DNA of 10,618 bases from Clostridiales bacterium UBA3953 (GTDB taxonomy: Bacteria > Bacillota > Clostridia > Oscillospirales > CAG-272). Both the position numbers and the translations under genes were made by a program. Shown here in pieces: positions 6,538 to 10,618 of this stretch. The notes under the pieces were generated by a model, which saw only the letters and a program-made list of their open reading frames with translations, did no database searches and was not told the origin of the DNA. Location of the stretch: NCBI GenBank assembly GCA_002385415.1, contig DGDL01000057.1, positions 1 through 10,618 on the forward strand, written 5' to 3'. Positions within the stretch are counted from its first letter, which is position 1, and every line of letters begins with the position of its first letter.

Positions 6538-6566
6538 TTGATTTTGATGATTTCGTTTGATATAAT
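6538..6566 (+). promoter_or_regulatory. Strong SigA-type promoter of the HPr gene
   Basis: TTGATT (6538-6543) and a perfect TATAAT (6561-6566) are 17 bases apart. The -10 also has the extended TGA just upstream (6558-6560). The expected start is near 6573, giving a leader of about 49 bases. The A/T-rich DNA at about 6501-6524 could boost it. This is the strongest promoter match in the window. Confidence 0.8.
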
Positions 6567-6621
6567 AACATAGAGAAGATGTTTCCGCGTAGAATATATA
6601 ACGGAATGGAGCGATTACCCG

Positions 6622-6885
6622 ATGATTTCAAGGAATGTAACCGTACAAAACAGCGTCGGACTTCATGCACGTCCCGCTACGTTTTTTATCCAGAAAGCGA
6701 ACTCGTATAAGAGCTCGATCTGGGTCGAAAAAGATGACCGTCGCGTCAATGCTAAAAGTCTTTTGGGCGTGCTTTCGCTCGGAATCGTCAAAGGAACGAC
6801 AATCACGCTTATCGCAGACGGCGTTGACGAGGTCGAGGCGCTCGACGGGCTGTGCGAGCTTATTAATACCGGGTTAAACGACTAA
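6622..6885 (+). CDS. HPr family phosphocarrier protein (PtsH-like)
   Basis: A full-length HPr of 87 residues. HPr carries phosphate from enzyme I to the sugar-specific IIA domains of the phosphotransferase system at His15. In Firmicutes it is also phosphorylated on Ser46 by HPr kinase to act with CcpA in catabolite repression. Both sites are present and correctly numbered: GLHARPA gives His15, and RVNAKSLLGVLSLGI gives Ser46. Crh-like proteins lack His15, so this is not Crh. It could be the main PtsH or one of the HPr paralogues common in Clostridia; no enzyme I gene is adjacent. ATG 6622 has GGAG at 6608-6611, ten bases away, and its own strong promoter. It appears to be transcribed alone or with the following spacer. 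Confidence 0.95.
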   Translation: MISRNVTVQNSVGLHARPATFFIQKANSYKSSIWVEKDDRRVNAKSLLGVLSLGIVKGTTITLIADGVDEVEALDGLCELINTGLND

Positions 6886-7048
6886 GCCGGGCAAAGCCGG
6901 CCGAAATAACTCCGGCATATATTCGCACGCGGGAGCCCAGACCCGGTCCCGTACAATTTTGTGCGGCAGTGGTGACTTTATTGATTTATCAATCAACTCC
7001 CTATCGTGGCGAAGTCTGACTAAATCAAATTTAATATCTCTCCAAACG
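6886..7048 (+). other. Non-coding, hairpin-rich spacer between the HPr gene and uvrC
   Basis: I find no convincing gene here. Several pairings are possible. GCCGG 6886-6890 can pair with CCGGC 6897-6901. As an alternative, GCCGG 6896-6900 can pair with CCGGC 6912-6916. GCGGGA 6929-6934 pairs with TCCCGT 6947-6952, nested in GCAC 6925-6928 and GTGC 6961-6964. TTGATT 6981-6986 pairs with AATCAA 6991-6996, enclosed by GACTT 6974-6978 and AAGTC 7012-7016. The spacer ends in an intrinsic terminator. It may be the HPr 3' UTR, a small RNA, or a uvrC attenuator leader. I recognise no named riboswitch; the conserved T-box sequence is absent. Confidence 0.4.
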
Positions 7049-7088
7049 GCAGACATTAACCCGGTGTGGACTTGTCTGCTTTGTTTTT
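7049..7088 (+). terminator. Intrinsic terminator between the HPr gene and uvrC
   Basis: GCAGACA (7049-7055) pairs perfectly with TGTCTGC (7073-7079) around a 17-base loop, followed by TTTGTTTTT (7080-7088). The T-run follows only in the plus direction. The stem is 7 bp with four GC pairs, moderate in strength. It should end the HPr transcript, 44 bases before the uvrC ATG. The 5' arm could instead pair with GTCTG at 7014-7018, which would disrupt the terminator. Confidence 0.7.
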
Positions 7089-7132
7089 ATCTAAATAATT
7101 TTTAAAGCGGCATTCAAATTGCTTATATTTTG

Positions 7133-8968
7133 ATGAAAAACTTTTCCCCTAATATTGAACACCTTCGTGAGAAAGCCGCCGGGCTACCCCTTTCATCCGG
7201 CGTGTATCTCATGCGGGATAAAAGCGGCAAGGTTATCTATGTCGGCAAATCGAAGGTGCTGCGGCAGCGGGTATCACAGTATTTCCACGAGCACGCGTCC
7301 CATGATATAAAAACGGCAAAAATGGTTGCGTCGGTGTGGGATTTCGATTACATGCTCACCGACAACAACATGGAGGCGCTGACGCTCGAAAACCGCCTTA
7401 TAAAGCTGCACAAACCTAAATATAACATCAAGCTCAAGGACGACAAAAACTATCCGTATATAAAGGTCACGCTTTCGGACGAATATCCGCGCATCCATAT
7501 TGTCAGAAAGCGGCTGCCCGACAATGCCAGATATTTCGGGCCTTATTCGAGCTATGGCGCTGCTTTCGAGCTGGTCGACACGCTTCAAAAGACCTTTCCC
7601 ATCCCCTCCTGCAAGCGCATTTTCCCGCGCGATATAGGCAAGGGGCGCCCATGCCTCAACTTTCAGCTCGGCAAATGCGATGCGGTCTGTATGGGCAAAG
7701 TCTCGCCCGAAGAGTATAGAGCAAGATTTATCGATATAATCGCGTTTTTGCGCGGCTCGTTTAGCGAAGTCAAAAAATCGCTTGTCGAGCAGATGGAAGA
7801 CGCTGCCGAGAATTTAAAATTTGAGGCCGCTGCAGTTTACCGCGACCGAATAGCAACGCTCCAGCGCGTTTGGCAAAAGCAAAAGGTGGTCGGCTCCCCC
7901 GACGTCGAACAGGACGTCATAGCGCTCTACAGCAGTGAGCTTTGCTCGTGCATCACGATTTTCTATATCCGCAGCGGAAGTGTTGTTGACAGCGACAGCT
8001 TCTGTTTCCCGCCCGACCAGCTTGTCGACGGCAACGGAGTTTCGGCGTTTTTGTGTGACCTGTATCTAAAACGCGAATATATACCGCGCGAGATACTGTT
8101 CGGGTTCCGTCTGGGCGAGGAAAACGAAAGCACATTTGCCGAGTTCTGCACCGAACGCGCGGGCTATAAAGTCAAGCTGCGTTTCCCGGAGCGGGGCGAC
8201 GCGCGCGCGCTTTGCGATATGGTTTACGATAACGCGAAACAGCGCGCCGAAGAATACATTGCCCGAACCGAGCGCGACAATCGCACACTTGTAAAACTCG
8301 CGTCGCTGCTCGGGCTTGAGGTTGTGCCCGAACGTATCGAGGCGTTTGACATATCAAGCTACGGCTCCGACAATATGACGGCCGGTATGGTTGTAACCGA
8401 AGGAGTTAAGTTTAAAAAGAGCGCCTATCGCACATATAAAATTCAATCTGTGACAGACTCGCCCGACGATTATGCCGCGATGGCAGAGGCTGTACGCAGG
8501 CGGCTTGAACATAACACGGGCGATCTGCCTGACCTTATCCTGCTTGACGGCGGCAAAGGTCATGTTTCCACCATTCGCAGCCTGCTTGCCGAGCTGGGGT
8601 TTGACATTCCGGTATTCGGCATGGTCAAGGACGAGTTTCACAAAACGCGTGCGCTTACATCCGACTCCGAGGAGATTTCAATCGCGCGCGAGCAATCGGT
8701 TTTTACTTTCATTTACAAACTTCAGGAGGAAGTCCACCGGTTCACTGTCACGCGTATGAAGCAGGCAAAATCGCGTTCGATGCGCCGCTCGTCGCTTGAG
8801 GACATACCGGGGATAGGCCCGGCAAAGGCGAAGGCACTGATAACTGCGTTCGGTTCTGTTTCGGCCGTCAAATCTGCGGATATTGAAAGTTTGAAAAACG
8901 TCAAACTCATCTCAAAAGCCGATGCCGAACGTATCTATAGTTATTTTCATAAAAGCGAAAACGGTTAA
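7133..8968 (+). CDS. uvrC: Excinuclease ABC subunit UvrC
   Basis: A complete 611-residue UvrC, the nuclease that cuts damaged DNA on both sides of a lesion after UvrA/UvrB loading. Domains in order: GIY-YIG nuclease (about 18-95, with GVY at 23-25, YVG at 36-38 and R45) for the 3' cut; four cysteines C160, C174, C182 and C186, matching the spacing pattern of the reported 4Fe-4S site of E. coli UvrC; a UVR motif that binds UvrB (about 213-248); an RNase H-like nuclease for the 5' cut, with D406 (FDIS), D472 (LDGGKG) and H535 (VHRF); and helix-hairpin-helix DNA binding near the end (LEDIPGIGPAKAKAL, 555-569). I chose ATG 7133; TTG 7130 is adjacent. No Shine-Dalgarno is visible. TATATT at 7124-7129 is -10-like but too close to the start for a normal leader. 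Confidence 0.97.
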   Translation: MKNFSPNIEHLREKAAGLPLSSGVYLMRDKSGKVIYVGKSKVLRQRVSQYFHEHASHDIKTAKMVASVWDFDYMLTDNNMEALTLENRLIKLHKPKYNIKLKDDKNYPYIKVTLSDEYPRIHIVRKRLPDNARYFGPYSSYGAAFELVDTLQKTFPIPSCKRIFPRDIGKGRPCLNFQLGKCDAVCMGKVSPEEYRARFIDIIAFLRGSFSEVKKSLVEQMEDAAENLKFEAAAVYRDRIATLQRVWQKQKVVGSPDVEQDVIALYSSELCSCITIFYIRSGSVVDSDSFCFPPDQLVDGNGVSAFLCDLYLKREYIPREILFGFRLGEENESTFAEFCTERAGYKVKLRFPERGDARALCDMVYDNAKQRAEEYIARTERDNRTLVKLASLLGLEVVPERIEAFDISSYGSDNMTAGMVVTEGVKFKKSAYRTYKIQSVTDSPDDYAAMAEAVRRRLEHNTGDLPDLILLDGGKGHVSTIRSLLAELGFDIPVFGMVKDEFHKTRALTSDSEEISIAREQSVFTFIYKLQEEVHRFTVTRMKQAKSRSMRRSSLEDIPGIGPAKAKALITAFGSVSAVKSADIESLKNVKLISKADAERIYSYFHKSENG

Positions 8969-8999
8969 AATAACGGGAGAAAGGATAACGAATCGGAAT

Positions 9000-9023
9000 C
9001 CGCGGCTTTATGCCGCGGTTTTT
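9000..9023 (+). terminator. Intrinsic terminator after uvrC
   Basis: CCGCGGC (9000-9006) pairs perfectly with GCCGCGG (9012-9018) around TTTAT, followed by TTTTT (9019-9023). The all-GC 7-bp stem should be stable. It lies 32 bases after the uvrC stop and only 20 bases before the comM ATG. The ATG at 9010 sits across its loop and 3' arm, so that codon is not a credible start for comM. Confidence 0.8.
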
Positions 9024-9042
9024 GCCGATACGCGAAACTGTA

Positions 9043-10581
9043 ATGCTTTCATCTGTTTATTCCGCAGGACTTGAAGGTGTAGACGGCTACATAGTAACGG
9101 TCGAGTGCAATATGTCGCCCCGACTTGCCGCATTTGAGATTGTGGGGCTGCCCGACGCGGCGGTGAAAGAGGCAAAAGAGCGAATAAGGGCGGCTATTTG
9201 CAACAGCGGCTATGAGTTCCCCGACGCGGAAATTACCATAAATCTTGCTCCCGCCGATAAAAAGAAACAGGGCTCTGCGTATGATTTGGCGCTGCTTGCC
9301 GGCGTGCTCGCTTGCTCTGGCGATTTGCCCGACAAACTCGAGGGCATGTGCTTTATCGGCGAGCTTTCGCTGTCGGGCGAGGTGCGGCCGGTACGCGGGG
9401 TGTTGAGCATGTGCGACGCGGCGCGTGCGGCCGGGCTGACCGAGATATTCGTACCCGCGCGCAATGCGGCCGAGGCTTCTGTTATACAGGGGGTAACCGT
9501 TTATCCTGTACCGGACGTTGTGTCGCTTGTAAAGCATCTAAACGGCGAGCGGCCGCTTGTGCCTGCCGCATTTGACAAAAGCTCGTTTTTCGGCGGGGTA
9601 GTCCGGCATCAGTTTGATTTTGCCGATGTTAAGGGCCAGGAATTTGCGAAGCGCGCGCTGCAAATTGCAGCGGCAGGCGGGCACAATGTGCTTATGATTG
9701 GGCCGCCCGGGACGGGCAAGAGCATGCTTGCGAAGCGAATCCCGTCGATTCTGCCGGACTTCACGCTCGAAGAGGCTATCGAAACTACCAAGATACACTC
9801 GATTGCAGGGCTTTTGCCGGAGAATGTGTCGCTTATTGCGCAGCGGCCGTTTCGCTCGCCGCACCACACGATGTCGTCGGTATCGCTTGCGGGTGGTGGT
9901 ACCATACCGATGCCCGGCGAGGTATCGCTCGCGCATAACGGAGTTTTGTTTCTTGACGAGCTGCCCGAGTTCAGCAAGACTGTGGCGGAGGTTTTGCGCC
10001 AGCCGCTTGAGGACAGGCAGATAACCATCACGCGCGCGAGCGGGCGGCTGACTTTCCCCTGCAATTTTATGCTTGTGTGTGCGATGAACCCCTGCCGCTG
10101 CGGATATTTTGGGCATCCGAGCAAAAACTGCAGCTGCAAGCCGTCCGAGATCCGCTCTTATCTTGCTAAGGTAAGCGGGCCGCTTGTGGATCGCATTGAC
10201 ATACAAATAGAGGTGTCGCCGCTGTCGTTTGAGGAGCTGTCAAAGCCTATGCAAACGCGGACGTCGACCGAGCTGCGGGATGAGGTAAACCGTGCGCGTG
10301 CGATTGCGATTGAGCGTTGTCGGCGTGATGGGCTGAAAGCATATTGCAATGCGGAGCTTTCGCCGGCCGAGCTGCGCAGATACTGCGCGCTTGATGACGC
10401 TGCGACCGCGATTATGCGTGCGGCGTTTGAGAATATGGGGCTTTCAGCGCGCGGATATGACCGTATTTTGCGTGTGGCGCGCACAATAGCCGACCTTGAC
10501 GGCTCCGAGTCAATCAAAGCACATCACATCGCCGAGGCTGTCCAGCTCCGCGCCCTCGACCGCAAGTATTGGCAGCGGTAA
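9043..10581 (+). CDS. comM: ComM/YifB family Mg-chelatase-like AAA+ ATPase
   Basis: A complete 512-residue member of the ComM/YifB family. ComM in competent bacteria is a hexameric helicase that promotes branch migration when incoming single-stranded DNA recombines; its role in this organism is inferred. An N-terminal Lon-protease-like domain (about 20-165, with IVGLPDAAVKEAKERIRAA) precedes the ATPase. That has Walker A GPPGTGKS (220-227), Walker B VLFLDE (301-306), FRSPHHT (270-276), and a four-cysteine cluster C351, C353, C363, C365 in MNPCRCGYFG. The C-terminal Mg-chelatase region includes LSARGYDRILRVARTIADL (467-485). ATG 9043 matches where homologues begin (MLSSVYSAGLEG); ATG 9010 would add 11 residues from inside the terminator hairpin. 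No Shine-Dalgarno or clear promoter lies between the terminator and ATG 9043. Confidence 0.95.
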   Translation: MLSSVYSAGLEGVDGYIVTVECNMSPRLAAFEIVGLPDAAVKEAKERIRAAICNSGYEFPDAEITINLAPADKKKQGSAYDLALLAGVLACSGDLPDKLEGMCFIGELSLSGEVRPVRGVLSMCDAARAAGLTEIFVPARNAAEASVIQGVTVYPVPDVVSLVKHLNGERPLVPAAFDKSSFFGGVVRHQFDFADVKGQEFAKRALQIAAAGGHNVLMIGPPGTGKSMLAKRIPSILPDFTLEEAIETTKIHSIAGLLPENVSLIAQRPFRSPHHTMSSVSLAGGGTIPMPGEVSLAHNGVLFLDELPEFSKTVAEVLRQPLEDRQITITRASGRLTFPCNFMLVCAMNPCRCGYFGHPSKNCSCKPSEIRSYLAKVSGPLVDRIDIQIEVSPLSFEELSKPMQTRTSTELRDEVNRARAIAIERCRRDGLKAYCNAELSPAELRRYCALDDAATAIMRAAFENMGLSARGYDRILRVARTIADLDGSESIKAHHIAEAVQLRALDRKYWQR

Positions 10582-10618
10582 TGCTGTTTAGCGAAGACAT
10601 AAAGTTCGTGGGGGAAAA
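10581..10618 (+). CDS. Start of an unidentified gene (runs off right edge)
   Basis: ATG 10581 overlaps the comM stop (TAATG) and opens a frame that stays open for 12 codons to the edge, reading MLFSEDIKFVGE. The one-base overlap matches the junction style seen elsewhere in the window and suggests coupled translation. No Shine-Dalgarno is visible. Twelve residues are too few to identify a family; dprA often neighbours comM in Firmicutes, but this N-terminus does not look like DprA to me. Confidence 0.45.
   Translation, partial: MLFSEDIKFVGE

Noticed and set aside
6886..6901. GCCGG/CCGGC hairpin right after the HPr stop as a terminator
   Set aside because: The stem is only 5 bp and is not followed by a T-run; the true terminator signal is at 7049-7088.
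6874..7056. Minus-strand 60-codon open frame in the spacer before uvrC
   Set aside because: It has no Shine-Dalgarno, uses codons unlike neighbouring genes (AGA, AGG, TTA, ATA), and overlaps the HPr 3' end; more likely chance in a non-coding spacer.
6886..7090. T-box or other named riboswitch before uvrC
   Set aside because: No T-box consensus (TGGNACC-like) or other aptamer core that I know is present; only generic hairpins can be supported.
9010..9042. comM starting at ATG 9010
   Set aside because: That ATG overlaps the loop and 3' arm of a strong terminator hairpin, and the 11 extra residues lack homology; family members begin at the methionine encoded at 9043.
9538..10206. Minus-strand open frame of 222 codons inside comM
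   Set aside because: It is antisense to the ATPase core of comM, Arg/Lys-rich and without recognisable motifs.
1..10618. CRISPR array, tRNA/rRNA, insertion sequence or phage genes
   Set aside because: I saw no regularly spaced direct repeats, cloverleaf sequences, transposase motifs or terminal inverted repeats in either strand.

Overview
The window is ordinary chromosomal core DNA from an anaerobic Firmicute, most likely a member of the Clostridia (Oscillospirales- or Christensenellales-like). This rests on the protein families (HPr with both His15 and Ser46, clostridial-style UvrC and TrmD sequences, paired DUF4330 proteins), on consensus SigA-type promoters in AT-rich gaps between moderately GC-rich genes, and on Shine-Dalgarno sequences such as AAGGAGGT. 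The genus cannot be read from the sequence. I see no tRNA, rRNA, CRISPR, transposase, integrase or phage gene.

Layout. Bases 1-495 (minus strand) are the N-terminal part of a MoxR-type AAA+ ATPase that runs off the left edge. Bases 496-767 form a divergent promoter region with back-to-back SigA-like promoters. Bases 768-6490 (plus strand) hold six tightly packed genes: rimM, trmD, murJ, an O-antigen ligase/polymerase-family membrane protein, and two tandem DUF4330 membrane-anchored proteins. Most junctions overlap by 1-4 bases; the only gap is 54 bases before the first DUF4330 gene. Bases 6491-6621 carry a very strong promoter for a single HPr-family gene (6622-6885). A 247-base spacer (6886-7132) with several possible hairpins and an intrinsic terminator precedes uvrC (7133-8968). 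A second intrinsic terminator lies just after uvrC, and comM/yifB follows (9043-10581). At the right edge the first 12 codons of another gene begin, overlapping the comM stop.

How the genes fit together. rimM and trmD (30S maturation and tRNA G37 methylation) usually sit in an rpsP-rimM-trmD-rplS cluster. Here the ribosomal protein genes are absent from both sides. The pair is instead coupled to a cell-envelope set: an MVF-family lipid-linked sugar flippase, a polytopic Wzy/WaaL-like enzyme, and two single-pass proteins with large domains predicted outside the membrane. That linked set is the most interesting biology here and may form a surface-glycopolymer module, but this is inference from gene order. 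The HPr, uvrC and comM genes are unrelated housekeeping genes (phosphotransfer/catabolite control, nucleotide excision repair, DNA uptake/recombination). The most unusual non-coding signals are the terminator-containing spacers before uvrC and comM and the absence of a recognisable Shine-Dalgarno in front of rimM, uvrC and comM.
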